A stretch of 64,000 bases of DNA from Flaveria trinervia (GCA_025506515.1 CM046443.1:90744201-90808200); one strand, 5' to 3'. Positions 24,949-37,834 are shown, counted from the stretch's first letter. Notes: a model not told the origin generated them from the sequence alone. A program made the numbers and translations.

Positions 24949-26352
24949 TCAATAACCCAAAAACTTAGGAGCAAGAAGAAGCAAAGGCTCTAAACACCCC
25001 GGAGAAAACTTCCTTGCGAACAGATGACAGATCGAAGAAGGTTCTCCGTTATAAACACAGTTTTGATGGTGGAGAAGTTTCTTCAAGAATTCCTCTGTTA
25101 TATCAGACTTCCCAAATGTAGCAGGGTGAGGTCCACCTCTAGACCAATCGACCCAAGTCAAGCTCCGGTTTGCTATCAAACTGGGAGCCTGAATGGTCAA
25201 CAGGGTCGGGAAATAATGCTCATCCACATAACAAGCCGGCCTGCAAAATGCTTCAAATTTAGGATAATATTTGGTGTCTGAGATGATGACTAATGCAAGA
25301 TTCCGGTCAACTTCAAACCATTGTGACCCTTTTCTCCATTGTAAAAGGTTGACTTCTGGTAACATGTGGTGGTTGTAGCGTCCTCTACCAACAGGACTCG
25401 GGTCATCAAAGGCTCCCATGAAGCTGTATCTGGAGTTGGTAATGTAATGATAGGTTAGAGTGAAGTTGTAGAGTGGAATGCAAGATTCAGATACAAGAAC
25501 AAAATATTCATTTGAGAAATCAAGAAGGGCGTTGGCAAGCAGTCGTCTCTCAGCATCACACATGCTCGTTCGACCCCATTGTGCTACCTGCAAATGTCAA
25601 ATCCAGTTAAAATGAAGTAGTTATGCATCTATAACACCATGATCTACTATATATGAATAAATCAAACGGCTATTTTGGTTTTAAAAAGCGCGAGGCACTT
25701 CAAGGCATTAATAAAAACTAGTTGCATCAGACGCACTTTCCCAACTGTATCACGCCTAAGGGGTGCATTTCAAAACCAAGGTAGCTATGCATATATAACG
25801 GTGTGATCAACAAGATTATGAATACAGGAAGGTAAAAAGTACCTGACTTGGGATTTGTCTCCCATAAAAAACAGATTTTGATGAAAAATTGGCTTCATAT
25901 GAAGGAAGTGAATGAATGTAAACTGAATATAAGCCCTCATGACCCTTGAAGAACCTCTCCCACAAAGGAGCCAATGGTAATGGGCCTTTAGTCAAGAACA
26001 TAAAAGCAATCTTTGGGACTCTTGTGAATGGATAATTCTTCAATTTTGGCACAAAAGAAGCCCTCCAAAAAAGTTCTTCATCACTCATTGTATGCAACAA
26101 TGTGGAAGGAGGTTTGATCCAGTGATCAAGATTCAACTTTGAATGTTCTTCAACACATGGTTGTAAAGTGGGAAATGATAAAGCTAGTGTAGTCGTAACT
26201 TCGGTTTTACGAATCATATATATGACAAATAAACTGATTGAAAAGCATAAAACCAGAAACAAGAACAGCAACTGAATCAGCCTTGGTGGTAAAACCCTAG
26301 ACTGATTTGGTTTGCTTACAGTTACAGCAGTTGGGTCTTTACCATCTTCCAT
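24949..26352 (-). CDS. GT14-family (DUF266) glycosyltransferase, Golgi type II membrane protein
   Basis: Two exons on the - strand: 26352-25843 (170 codons) and 25587-24949 (212 codons plus stop), joined by a GT-AG intron in phase 0; about 382 residues. A short cytosolic N-terminus is followed by a membrane anchor at residues 25-47 (LLFLFLVLCFSISLFVIYMI), then the luminal domain. Family motifs: MSDEELFWRAS, PKIAFMFLTKGPLPLAPLWERFF, DAERRLLANALLD, VLVSESCIPLYN, YYPKFEAFCRPACYVDEHYFPT, LTWVDWSRGGPHPATF. Relatives are core-2/I-branching-like transferases; the substrate of the plant branch is mostly unknown. The frame is intact. The start is the ATG of MEDGKDP; the further upstream in-frame codon is TTG. 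The partner of the neighbouring convergent VPE gene is not implied. Confidence 0.88.
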
Positions 26353-27119
26353 TGATGACCAATGATCACAACTTGTATCTTGATAAAACAAAATTATCAG
26401 GTTTTGCTTGTGGGTATGTTAAATTGTAGCTCCTTAAACCCTTTGACACCCTTCTTGCAGCCTGAAACCATACAACAATTCAAGAAGTTCAAATTTCAGG
26501 TTATAAAGATTCAATAAGAAAGTGCGTTTATCTTTCATAACATGGGAGTATTGACTTTGGGTCAATTAAACACAAAAAATCAATACTTTTTGAAGAAAAG
26601 TCACAAAGACCATAAACCAAGTGATGGGAATCTTCAAAAATTCTTAAAGAACCATCAAAATGAAGACTTTTTAGAAAACCACCATTATAACTGAAGACCA
26701 ACAAGTCATTGGAATCCAAATTTTCTCAAAAAAAAATTAATAAAATTTAACTGTTTAGAAAAGGACAATCAAAACCAGAAGCAATTTGGAGTTTAAAAAA
26801 AGAGAAAACCAGAAGACAATCAAAACAAAAGGTTTCATAAGCATAAAGCTCATTTATACACTATGAGTTCATACACAAGATGAATATTTGGAGTTTAAAG
26901 AAAGAGAAATGAAGAAGAAGAAGAAGATACCATGATGAAGTTTTCTTTCTGCAATGAAATAGATGAATCGTGGGTTATAAAAAGAAGAGCATGAAAGCAG
27001 GTAAGAAGGGGCGAAGAGATCCAAGAAATGTGGTCTGTCGCCATCTGATGTTTCAACAATTCTTTATGATTCTGCCCACGCATGCCACTTGCCAAGGGCA
27101 GTTTCCCTTGTTTTTTGGG
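26353..27119 (-). promoter_or_regulatory. 5' leader and upstream region of the GT14 gene
   Basis: A/T-rich, with a pyrimidine/GAA-type microsatellite at 26905-26930 (GAAGAAGAAGAAGAAG on the + strand). Short open frames occur but none resembles a protein. A spliced leader is possible (acceptor-like CTGCAAGAAG region near 26455), unproven. Confidence 0.35.
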
Positions 27120-28835
27120 GGTTATTTTATCTTCTTTTAAATTCCTTTTGGGGTAGTTAACATTTTGTGCAATACTGTTTAGTTTATATATTGACCGGAT
27201 ATTTTTGTTTAGAAGGTACAGACTACTAAACTAATTTTAAAAACCATTCTGATGGTATAATCTATTCTATCTACTTAAGAAGATGATGATAAATAATCTT
27301 TATATCAAATGGTTAAGATTATATATCAAATGGTTAAGATTATATATCAAATGGTTAAGATTATATATCAAATGGTTAAGATTAGGTACTTTAAGTCTCA
27401 CATGTAACAAAAATAAAAGGTGTTCAAGGTGAGCTAGAAGGTTTTCTCACATATTGTAAGTTTTCTTTTGAGGGTGGTCTAATGTTTCGTATTTAAGTAA
27501 AAAGATGATCAGGTGGGATAGTGATCCGCCAGTTATTCAATTAGTTGTTTAAAAAAAAGTTAAGAAGAAGTTGATGTTTTAATTCTTGTAAGATGTTGAT
27601 ATATAGATGGTAAATAAGAATATATTAGAAGTTGTTCTTAAAAAACAGATACAAACCACATTTGTCATAAGCAATAACCCCTTACAATTAGTGCTAAATA
27701 AGTTTTACTAGAAGTCTATTGATAACTTGTCTTTGTTGATATGAACTAAATTGTTACCGATAAATGCTCGTCAGCACGACGAGTTCCCATTAATATAAAA
27801 GTTACTGCTAGTTAAAATGTTCATTTCGATCAATTTAGTAACTAACTAATGTTGTAGCTTATACTTATATACATATTTTTTTTGCCTTGTCATAGGCATC
27901 TAGTGGATCGGACAAAGAGACCCTCATTTTCACCAAAGTCGGAAAGTTAGATTAGCTTTAACGACTATTACATTACATAATATTAATTTACCAAGTGGAA
28001 TGAATAACGCCTTAGTTTTGTTTAGGTAATAACCACCGTTTATTTCCGACTTTACGTATTTGGTCCCTGTGTTTGTGCCTGTGTGTAGGGCTTCGCTCAG
28101 ACCCATTTTTTGGGAGACAAACTTGGTCGTCGCCACCATCTTGCCGGAGGTTGCCTTGCCGTCGGTGGATCTCATCGCTGACTACTTTTGGCCTACCACA
28201 TGTATTTTCATTTATTTCCGCTAGATTTTGTTCTTTAACTTGGAATGTAAACCAAAGCTTCATTTTGTTTATTCGGTTATTTTTAAACATATAATCTAAT
28301 TATGATTATGATATGCACCATGTTGTGTTGTAAGCTTGAAGCTCACCCTTTTTTCTGATGTGCATGTATTAGCTAGCTTATGATTTGATATGTTATTTGT
28401 GGTTTAAGAAGATGTAAGGAAAAAGATTATTGAGCCGTTTGCTAATTAGGGTTCTTTGGCATTTTTAGATTAAATGAGTTTGTTTAAAACTTGGGTTGAT
28501 TTATATTGCAATTTTAGTCAAGTTATAAAGTTGTAATATTTACAATGCTCTTATATATTTTGGATTGCTTATGAAGTGTGCTATATGTTTTTATACAAGT
28601 TGTATCTACTTCAAGATTCCATACTGCAATTTTACAACTAATGTTGTTTTGGTTATCATTGTTGATCTCATGTAAGTAAAATGGAAACGGCTGTATATGT
28701 TTATACAGAGAGAAGTGCATGTTAAACTGCTATTGAAACTGTAAAACATACACGTACACACCTGCATGGGTGCATATGGTTATTTTGCATATCGGTCTTC
28801 ATATTGTTTACAATAATACATAGTAATCACAATTA
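27120..28835. other. Intergenic DNA, no gene recognised
   Basis: Mostly A/T-rich. Positions 27930-28290 hold overlapping open frames on both strands with no recognisable similarity and a GC-richer centre (28080-28200); possibly a gene scrap carried by a transposon. Confidence 0.4.
27301..27383 (+). repeat. 21-bp tandem repeat, about four copies
   Basis: Unit ATATATCAAATGGTTAAGATT repeated head to tail with almost no divergence. Confidence 0.85.
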
Positions 28836-29989
28836 TCCTATATAAAAAGCAAACGTTAGCTACAGTTGTACAACTTATACAACTAAAGAGGCATATGGTA
28901 CACATATTAGCTGCAGGATTCAAAAAAAATAGAAATATTCAATGCCTCCCGACATCATTAGTGATACATAGTCTCTGTTTCGGCCACCTGGAAAGATCAT
29001 AACATACTATAACTGAATCACTATTAAAAAGCTCACTAATAAAGTGATTGAAACAACTCAAATGCAGAAATGAGACTTTTTGATTGAATTACGGTGATGT
29101 GTACCTTGGACAAAGAGTCGATGGAAATCTATGTCGGTGGTCGTGTCTTTTGCTTCGGTGCCCCCGTGATTTATCTCCGATTATGTCGGTGGATTTTGCT
29201 CTAGTTGTCGTTCTATCTCCCATTCATGGTAGAGGTGGACCTAGCGGACATCCACAAGTCGTTCAATGCCATCATTTGTTCTTTCGTGGGTTATTGTTGA
29301 GTTAATGATGATGACCCTTGGCTCATTGAGGCTTCGTTATATGATTGGCTTTGCATGCTGTATTTTTTTTATATTTATATATGTGTGTGTCGATGATGAT
29401 GAATCATTCTTTATTTGAGACCGACTATTTTGGTACCTTTTAGGTCATGATTTAAGATTAGAATGGTGTTGGTTCACATGGCTTGGCAATCGTTTACGGT
29501 ATGCATCCGCAACTAAACATCGGTTCCAAGCGTTAGCATAGGTATTAGTGTATTACTACACTATATATATATGACGTGCTATTAAAAAGCAAACCAAAGT
29601 AATGGTGCATTGTTGTGGTAATAATTATTATTATTATTCTTTTTTTGTGTTTGTGGCTTTGACTCTTGTTATGAGACTCGATGTTTGTTGATGTATTTTA
29701 TTGTGGCGGTGTGCTGTTGAGCAAGGTTGTATTATGATTTCGTTGTTTTCATTATCTTGCAAAGGCTAATTCGTCAATGATGATGATGAACATGAGTTCG
29801 TTTGAGACACTTCGTCGTTCCAACACAAAGATTGACTCAGTTGTTGTGCCTTGGCATTCTTTCTGATGTGCATCCATTACTAGACATGTACTTTGTAACC
29901 TTTGGAAATGCGACACGTTTATGGTTGTGATGATATTGTATCAGATTTGGTCGAACCCCACTGCAAAGCGCGGGCGAGAGAACACCTAG
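28836..29989 (+). mobile_element. Non-autonomous Helitron
   Basis: Starts TCCTATATAAAAAGCAAACG, a Helitron-style 5' end, and stops with a hairpin-like ACTGCAAAGCGCGGGC segment, then ACACCTAG, a CTRR-type 3' end. The flanking bases are A (28835) and T (29990), as expected for insertion between A and T without target duplication. About 1.15 kb, with no Rep/helicase coding capacity. The interior has GC-richer stretches (29090-29290) that may be captured host sequence; nothing was recognised. Confidence 0.65.
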
Positions 29990-29990
29990 T

Positions 29991-31500
29991 TATCTAAATG
30001 AACTAATAACACTAATCATCAATAATAAGTTAATCAATACAGTGAAGATTCAAAGATTTGATCAACAACTTTTCTATTGAAGGACTAAATAGCAATTCAA
30101 ATCAAGATCTAGCATGGTGACTTTTAGCAAATCAAGATGAAATTGCTTTTTTATATCAAGTAGAGGTGTAAACAAACCAAGCTGTATAAGTGGTGTATTG
30201 ATCGAAGCCAATAGTAAAAACAATTAATAATCGTCATTTGTTTTAAACACCAAAATAACAAACTGTTCCATGAAGCATTGTGTCGATTTAACAAGACATT
30301 ATGGATCATTTGTTGCTGTAAATGCAATCGCTACTCTCTCTCTTATATTTTTTTAATAATGGAAACATACATGCTAGTTGTTAACATATTTCCAAATCTT
30401 TCGATTGAGATTCGAGTGACCGGTCATAATGCTAGTTCTTAACATATTTCGATTGATATAAGATTTATAAGTGTCATCTATAGTATTAACTACATTTACA
30501 AGATATTTGTCCAATATTATAAGCATCGAACTCCACAACACTTCTTTTCATACCGTATTGATTTCTGGACACTTGTTGAAAAATTATCTATATAACAATT
30601 ATAAACTTACGTGAACAGCGATATCATTTACTGGTCCACTTGGCCCAGTTAGACCTTGCCAAATGGCAGGGTTTAAAGCATTTTTTTTATAATTCTAAGG
30701 TTTTCTTCTCGATTATATATAGTAACAAAACACAACTACATGTACTGTAAAATACAAGTAGATGTGCTTAAAATACTGCAACTTAATGCCTCCTATTTTC
30801 CAACAATTCATGATCTTTAATCTTAAATTGAAGATTTACCACTAGACCCCCTCAACTACTCAACTATGTACATTTATATAAATTCACAAAATTTATGGTT
30901 TTGTCACTTGCTAATTCAACTTGGTTCTATTTAAGTTTCCATCTAAAATTTTAAGGTGTAACTTGTAATATGTGCTCTATGAGTTGTACCAACTTTTTTT
31001 TCTTTTCTTCTAATTTTATTATAACCTAATACTTTTACATATTTTACAATTTAGTTTCAATATTTTCTTTACTTTTAACTTTGGTCCCCAATATTTTTCA
31101 TATTTTATAATTTTTTTGTTTTACGTTTCGGTATAAATTTAAGAGTTAACACATCGTAACTTGCAACGTGCGTGTATGATTCAACGTTTTTTCGCTTCTT
31201 TTTTCACCGTTTAACGGGCCGTCACAATCGTTGGTCCTAAATCAATTTACTTATTGTTTTATATGTTTTATGATCCACTTGCATCACTTCGCGGATCAAC
31301 ATTTTTATGTCTAATTTTCATTCGATTTATTATTTTCGTTTTTATGGTTTTTTTGTGTTGGTGGTCACTAGCGGTCGTGTGACATTAGTGTAACTTGGCG
31401 CGGTTTTACGTCTCTTGCCACAACGCGGAGGATTTAATGCTAGTTCATATACATTTGTTAGCATAATAACAAATTTGGCTCATAGCCTGATGATTAAGAG
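29991..31500. other. Intergenic DNA with a second Helitron-like 3' end
   Basis: No gene seen. The segment ending at 31443 (TTGCCACAACGCGGAGG, then TTTAATGCTAG followed by T) resembles a decayed Helitron terminus. A candidate 5' end TCTATATAACA preceded by A lies at 30587. The pairing is tentative. Confidence 0.35.
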
Positions 31501-31999
31501 TAGGGTGACAATTTCTGACACAATCTGAAAACATGACATGAATCTACAATGATATTCACGGGTTTAAGTTCACTATACATGGGTTCGGGTCAAACCCGTG
31601 AACCCGTTTAGCTAAACATATCGGATTTGGGTTCAACTCGACAGGTTCATGGGTTGACCTGTGTCAAAAATTAAATTTATTATGTGTTATTTTAAAATTT
31701 AGAACTTAAAATGTAAATTGGCATAAGATTTCATCACTAAAATATACGTGTTTTTATATTTATTGGTATTTTTTGTTGTAAAATAGTAAGTTCAGAGTAT
31801 TAATATGTAAAAATAATATAAAATATTAAAAAAATCAGGTCAATTGGGTCACGTCCGTGTCGACCTGTAAATTTTTTGTGTAGTGTTTGAGTTGACACTT
31901 CTCACATAATTTTCAAATTCAAGTCGCTTACAGGTTCATCTAAAATTATCGGGTTTATATCAGATTGGACCCGACAACGTGACCCATTTATCACCCCTA
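31501..31999 (+). mobile_element. Non-autonomous TIR element (hAT-like MITE)
   Basis: Starts TAGGGTGACA and ends TATCACCCCTA, imperfect terminal inverted repeats. The interior is built of GGGTTC/GAACCCG and CGGGTCAA-type words, typical of a common dispersed plant repeat. Flanks ATTAAGAG and GTTAAGAC agree at six of eight positions, compatible with an old 8-bp hAT target duplication. Confidence 0.5.
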
Positions 32000-32062
32000 G
32001 TTAAGACTTGAAGAGGATGCATATAAGAGAGGTACATGGTGCACCCATGTATTGGTTTCTAA

Positions 32063-32066
<4 letters not shown>

Positions 32067-32116
<50 letters not shown>
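32067..32116. repeat. (AT)n microsatellite
   Basis: About 25 uninterrupted AT dinucleotides. Confidence 0.95.
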
Positions 32117-32120
<4 letters not shown>

Positions 32121-32535
32121 TTTTATTTTATTTTCTCTTTCTCAAAAACTTTTCCTGTTTCTCTTTGCGTCTCTTAGAAGATGTACTTTTGCGCATTTTT
32201 TCCTACGTTGTGATGTAGCTAGGTTTCGTTTTATTTTTTAAGTTTCTTTTGTTGTACGATCTACGAAATGTTTATTTGTGTATATGTTTATAGTTATTTG
32301 TATGTTTGGTTAGTTAATCTCATCCGGTAAAGTTAGCATATTACTGCATTGGATACAACTAGACAAAACTATGATCTCATTGCAAAGCGTGGTATAGCTG
32401 CTAGTCAAGTATTTGAAAGTCATAGTGACAGGAGCGTCTTTACAGTATAAACAAATAAAACAATCGAATTAGGCCCCCAAAAATTAAAGCCTCTCAAATT
32501 TCAAAATAATAACATACACTTTTAGAGATGAGTGA

Positions 32536-32592
32536 GAAGGATAACAAAATTATCGAAGGATAACAAAATTATCGAAGGATAACAAAATTATT
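32536..32592 (+). repeat. 19-bp tandem repeat, three copies
   Basis: Unit GAAGGATAACAAAATTATC; the third copy has one change near its end. Confidence 0.85.
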
Positions 32593-33279
32593 GAAGGTTT
32601 ATCGAGGTCAACTTATTAAACTTGGTTCATCAATGTTGACTTACAAAACTTGTTCACCAAAAGTTCCTTCAGTGTTCAATGTTAACAGTTCTTTTAAGTT
32701 CATCAATTCTAAATTCTCTTTTGCAATTAATCATTTATTCTACTAACTATTATTGTCTGATCTTGATTCATGCTTATTGTTTTAATCTATCATTGTTCTT
32801 TTGCTTATGTAATCTATTGTTGTATGTTTTGATTTTTATCTACATTTGCAATTGATTTTTTTCTTTACTTTAATCAATTGTTACTTGTTTATCATTTAAT
32901 ATGTTTTTTAGTTGATGATGGTTAAGTTAATTAAGTAGTTTTCTGCCTTGAATTGATTTCTGTCACACTATAAACAAATTTGTTTTTGTCGTCGATTTAA
33001 GACAAACGTCTTAAAAATAACATATAGGTGAGGGCCTCAAAATTTTGTTTCGCTTAAGGCCTCTAAAAATATTGAGCCAACCCTGATAGTGATCGGAGTA
33101 AAAAGAGCTAAGACTTTTTTATTTTACAAAAAGACACCAAGTCTATCAAATTCCTTTACACAAGTCATGTAGCCAACATATGATTTACTGATTTAGCACT
33201 CTACGGTCACTAAACAATACTTAGGTAATGATTTAAATTTTAAACACTACACCAACAAAACTTAATCCACTAGTAAACC

Positions 33280-36200
33280 TTACGGGCACCATGCACTTCT
33301 ACCAGGGCCACCATAATAAAATACAGGATCAGCAACATAATCAACCATATACAAAATATCATAACACCTATACTCGTCTACCGCGACATCAGTCCCTTCG
33401 GGCATCATCAACGGGCCGGAGTTTTGTTCAACCCGCATGCGTGTCATGGTCCCACAACTGTCAAAGATGGCCGGTGGAGTGTAGCCGTTGCCCATGTGCG
33501 TGGCCGTGTGGGGATGTGTCTTGACCCTTGTGCTGTAGACCTCACCACCCCACTTCACCATGAGCCCTTGGTACTTCAACAACACGAATAGCTCACCGGG
33601 CCAGTACCCTATGTCGATTGACTCGCCATAGTTCACCCACCAGTTGTTTGTTTTTGGATCCTATATGTTAACAATTATAGGTAAATGCAAGTGTGTTAAG
33701 GTGTGGTGTTTGGATATTGAGTTATGAAAGAGTACGGGGAAAATTCTGAAAATATCCATTTGACCAACTTTTTGAGTTTTTTCCTTGCAATGTTCGTTTG
33801 ACCAGCTCATCCCTAAATTTGTCCCCGCCCCAACACGTGCGTCCCGACTGCAAAACAAGTTCTTTCGAATGAGCGGTTCAAATGAAGCTACGTCTCCAAT
33901 ATAGGGTCATTACGAAGAGTGGACGAACTTACCAAGGTTCGAGCGATAGTAAGTTGGTTTGGACGTACTTACGAAGGTTCAAACGACCGTAAATTTGTTC
34001 GGATGAACATAAACAAGTCCTTCATAATGACCCTATTTAGACACGTGTATTCATCCAAACCGTTCATTTTGGATGATAACATTTTTAAAGATTACTTTAT
34101 GATAAATGGACATATTGAGGCAAAAATATAGTCAAATGGATATTTTTTGCATTTTCTCTTTAATTAATCAAGAACCTTGTAAATGTGAAGAGTGATTTGG
34201 TAGGGAAGACCAGTGGGGTTAGAGATGGGATAGATGGCTGCACCAAGAGCTATCTCGTGGTTCACTTGAACGAACCCGGGGCATGTTAGGTCAAAGCACC
34301 CTGTTGTTCTCGAACCATCGGCCTGCAAATAATTGAAAACCAAAATCGTTATCATATACTGAATTGTTACGAGAACAAAAAGAACAAATCTAATATGCTT
34401 CTTACATGCACAAATGTAGGTTAGGTGCATTACGTATGTGAAAACCATCAAACTAGTTTGTTTATATATGTTTTAATTTTTTACATTAGAGTAAAACGTT
34501 ACTTACCGTCCAATAAACATATAAGCGAGTCTCATGATCATTGTAAACGCTTGGATTTACCTAATTAAGTAATTATTTAAGCACAGAAAACATACTTATG
34601 TTAGAGAGGCAAAAAAGATAAACCATAAATGCTGATTAAAACTTTAAAATCATGATGGCATGTGGAGTTAGAACTGCTCCTTTAACTAATATATTTCACT
34701 TTCCTACATAACACAACATTTTTTTCCTTTAAAAACCAGCATTTAAAATAATATAAACCATAAATGTTACTTAGTTTTACTAAACTATCAAACATTGTAA
34801 TTCTCATAATGACTTACTGCCCATCCGGTTTCAACAAGTTCAAAATCATAGAAACCACCGTTTTGTATAAGGACACGAGAGGTGCTATACTCGTCTTCCT
34901 TCTCGACATAAGGAGTCCATACTTTTATGTCGACCTTGGCCCCCGAGTAACTGTATCCCTCGGTCAATACCTCAGCCACCTGCCCATCAACCGAGATAGA
35001 TACTACATGTTACATCAACATACATATTTACTTTTTGTAACAATGCAGCATCTAATACAAGATAATTATCAAGCGTGTAAATTACGCTTGAAGGGTGGAC
35101 GGGGTGGGCTTCTGGTTGGGGCTCGGGTTCAGTGGGAAAGCGAGGACACAACCATTGTCTCTTTTGATAGCGGCTCCAGGTAAGGATTTCAGTACTTGTG
35201 AGGTGAAAGTGAACGTTTAAAATAAAATTTTGCCCTCTTTAAGAAAAATAAAATATTAAACACCATATATAGATACCACCTTAAAAATACATATTTCTTC
35301 TATTCTATTTTTTTAGTGATGTTAGGAGTTAAAAGCACATTATTAAGGTGTAAGGATCTTGGTGGATAAATAAGATTTATGTTCACATTCTTATTGAGTT
35401 AGATTATTAAGGCTTAAAAAAATACTAAACAACAAAGATAAGCAATGGAAGTGAGTTAAAGTTTGATTACAAACCGAATGGTTCGCCAAGGAGTTTGTGG
35501 TGTTCTCCATTGTTGTCTCTTGATTCTTTAGTTCACTTGGTTTCTTTCTCCCGTAGACATGACCGTTGTTATTTATAAACTTCTGTTGAATTCGTCGAAT
35601 AGGGATTGTTCCTTTGGGACAACTTCCGCTTCTTTGCCATACTTGTGATGTTATCGTCGTTGCAATGTCTTTCTTTTTCGTACCATCAAGCTCTTTTTTC
35701 ATTATAGTCTCATTGCTCTTCAAAACCTTATTTGTAGGTGCCATCTAATGAAATGCCAATGGAACTTTAGTTAATGAAAGTTTAACTTTTCAATTGTTAA
35801 TTTCTTTTTATTTATGCACAAGCTAAATGCTCCCTTCAAAATCTTTTAGGTACAATATAATTTAATGCCAATGACACACTTGTGTTAAGTGAGGCATATA
35901 TGTGAACAAGATTCATAGTATAGCTAGAAATCCAATTAAAGCCACTCAACATTGGTCTGAAATACACTAGGTGGTGTTAATCAACTATGATACTCAAGAA
36001 TCATATATAGATCATTTGATCCAACATATGTGGTTAGCATGATAAGTAAATATTACTAGCGATCTAAGTTTTGAGCATTCGAAAAGCATGGTGTGATTAC
36101 TAAAGTACTGAATATTTTGCTTTATTAGAATAAATTTAACTAGTGATGTGATTTAACATTTGTCATTTTATAGTCTAGACCAATTACTATCATGAATCTA

Positions 36201-37820
36201 TGCACAAAGGTCTAGTTATATCCTAAAAGTATTTCAATCAAACCATGTTGAAAGTCTCTGTAGAAGAATTGTTACAAAATGATCAATAAGTTGAAAACTT
36301 GAGAGTCAAAATATGCTTTCAGATTGAAACTATTTAGGTTCATACCAAATATTCAATCGGATAAAACTCAAATTCAGAAATCGAAGTATGAATTCGTGTG
36401 TGTTTTCAAGAACGTGAACCGGAAGAAGAAGAATACCAATCTTTATAAATTTGAAATTCTTCAAGGATGGGGAAACTACTTTTGGTAGTTTTTCTCATGC
36501 AAAATTACATTTTTACCCTTTAATTTCACATGTGAAAGTTCAAGAAAAACAAATTTTAATGCGTTTTTGATAGAACAATGTTTACCAAAATAAAAAATTT
36601 TCAAGCTAACCTGGCAGATCGACCCCAGTCAGAAGCTCTGCCCCTTGGACCCCGCTCCCAGGCGCGCTACCCCGGACCCGCGTTGCTTAGGGGCTTCGCC
36701 CTTAAAAAGATTTTATTAATATCAAATATTATAATAAACTCAAACAAACGTGCACTCCGCACCTCTTAACTCGTTTGATGAATATTATGGTCACATTGGT
36801 CATTAATCAATCCAATTACACTTAAATATCTAATAGTCTCCACAATGGAAATGTTATCATCTTAGATATATGTATATAGAGGTGATTTAGGCTATATCAA
36901 TTTGCATAGGATGTAGCAAGGTAGCCTAAGTCGGAGTTAGCCATATTTTACCTAGTAAATCGATCAACGTTCGGTGGAGCGTATAGTGTAATGTATAGCA
37001 TTGGTGAATACGTACCGTTGCATGACTACTCTCATCTGAAGCTACTATTGTTTATTACGTAAAGTCAAGGTTAACATTTTACCACGTGAAGTCAAAGATA
37101 ACATTAGAGTATTGTGTATTTCTAGTTTCTATAACAATGTGTGTGTTTACTATTTCAGTTTCACATTTGTAACTTTAATAAGAATTATTGATGATATCAG
37201 CATTTTATACTACACAACGACAATGAAAAGTTAATAAACAAATAGAAACTCATCAGTCATGAAAAAATCATTAAAACAAAAAAAAAATACGTGCCTGAAC
37301 AATATGATTCTTTAGAGCCGGATGGTTTAACGCTGGTTGCTTGTAGACGTTAACACAATCAATTATGTCTCCATCTTCACTCTATAAGTATGAACATTGT
37401 TTTTGTTTAGTTGATAGTTCAAAACAATACTGGCACAAACACTCATCATATCTTTTTTAATCACATGTTAAAAGATATAACATTCTATTAAACTTTTAAA
37501 TATTAATATTTCTATATATATATATCCTCTTGAAGCAGCTTATAGAATATATTATGGTATGTCGATTATAGAAATAGATCATGTGATCTCCAACTTTCTA
37601 CCAAATGTTATCTACAATATTATTATTTTTTAGAATATAACAAAAGGTTTAGAACTTACCAAAATGCTTTTGGCTTTATGATTTAAAGAATATGTTGTTT
37701 TTGTGGTGGTAGTATCATTCAAAGCCTTGCTTCTTGAGGTAGACGTGTCATCCACTCCACCACAAGTTATGGAACAAAAGCATATGCCAAATGACAAAAT
37801 ACCCTCCACTTTACTCCCAT
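33280..37820 (-). CDS. Neprosin-domain protein (DUF239 family), start codon out of frame as sequenced
   Basis: Exons on the - strand: 37820-37660 (first, see below), 37381-37295, 35744-35475, 34979-34818, 34560-34507, 34322-34176, 33660-33280. From exon 2 on, all are whole codons joined in phase 0. Exon 2 encodes the propeptide motif SEDGDIIDCVNVYKQPAL; later exons give SCPKGTIPIRR, GYSYSGAKVDI, ETGWAVNPSVYND, CPGFVQVNHEIALGAAI and the C-terminal WWVNYGESIDIGYWPGELF, WGGEVYS. Family members are secreted; Nepenthes neprosin is a glutamic prolyl endopeptidase, but activity of other members is mostly untested. The donor after exon 2 is CAG|GCACGT, a GC-AG intron. In exon 1 the frame continuous with exon 2 encodes a signal-peptide-like stretch (ILSFGICFCSITCGG) but has no ATG; the only nearby ATG (37820-37818) is one frame off. 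Alternatively exon 1 starts at an acceptor near 37834 and the start lies farther upstream. Confidence 0.8.
33739..34156 (+). mobile_element. 418-bp MITE in the last intron of the neprosin gene
   Basis: The left end 33739-33764 and right end 34131-34156 are inverted repeats of 26 bp, with AAAATATCCATTTGAC matching perfectly over 16 bp. The interior holds a head-to-tail duplicated unit of about 40 bp (33922-33999) containing ACTTAC-AAGGTTC words. No coding capacity; target duplication not evident. It lies entirely within the intron 33661-34175. Confidence 0.7.
36600..36775. repeat. GC-rich repeat fragment in the second neprosin intron
   Basis: An abrupt GC-rich island within A/T-rich intron sequence. 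It contains TGCCCCTTGGACCCCGCT and GGGGCTTCGCCC. The first motif, on the opposite strand, also recurs in the tandem array at 48663-48795 inside the probable gypsy solo LTR. Likely a fragment of the same or a related LTR family. Confidence 0.5.
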
Positions 37821-37834
37821 TTACTGTATGACCT

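Larger units (their letters stand above)
32000..33279. other. Intergenic DNA with microsatellite and short tandem repeats
   Basis: Holds a TA microsatellite, a Helitron-like terminus at about 32380-32404 (TTGCAAAGCGTGG, then CTGCTAG followed by T) and a 19-bp tandem repeat. No coding region. Its right end is the 3' flank of the neprosin-domain gene. Confidence 0.4.

Noticed and set aside
27930..28290. Overlapping open frames as a small gene
   Set aside because: Frames on both strands of similar length, no family resemblance, no plausible splice or promoter signals.
33291..33524. Open frame on the + strand
   Set aside because: It is antisense to the last neprosin exon, and its protein has no family pattern.
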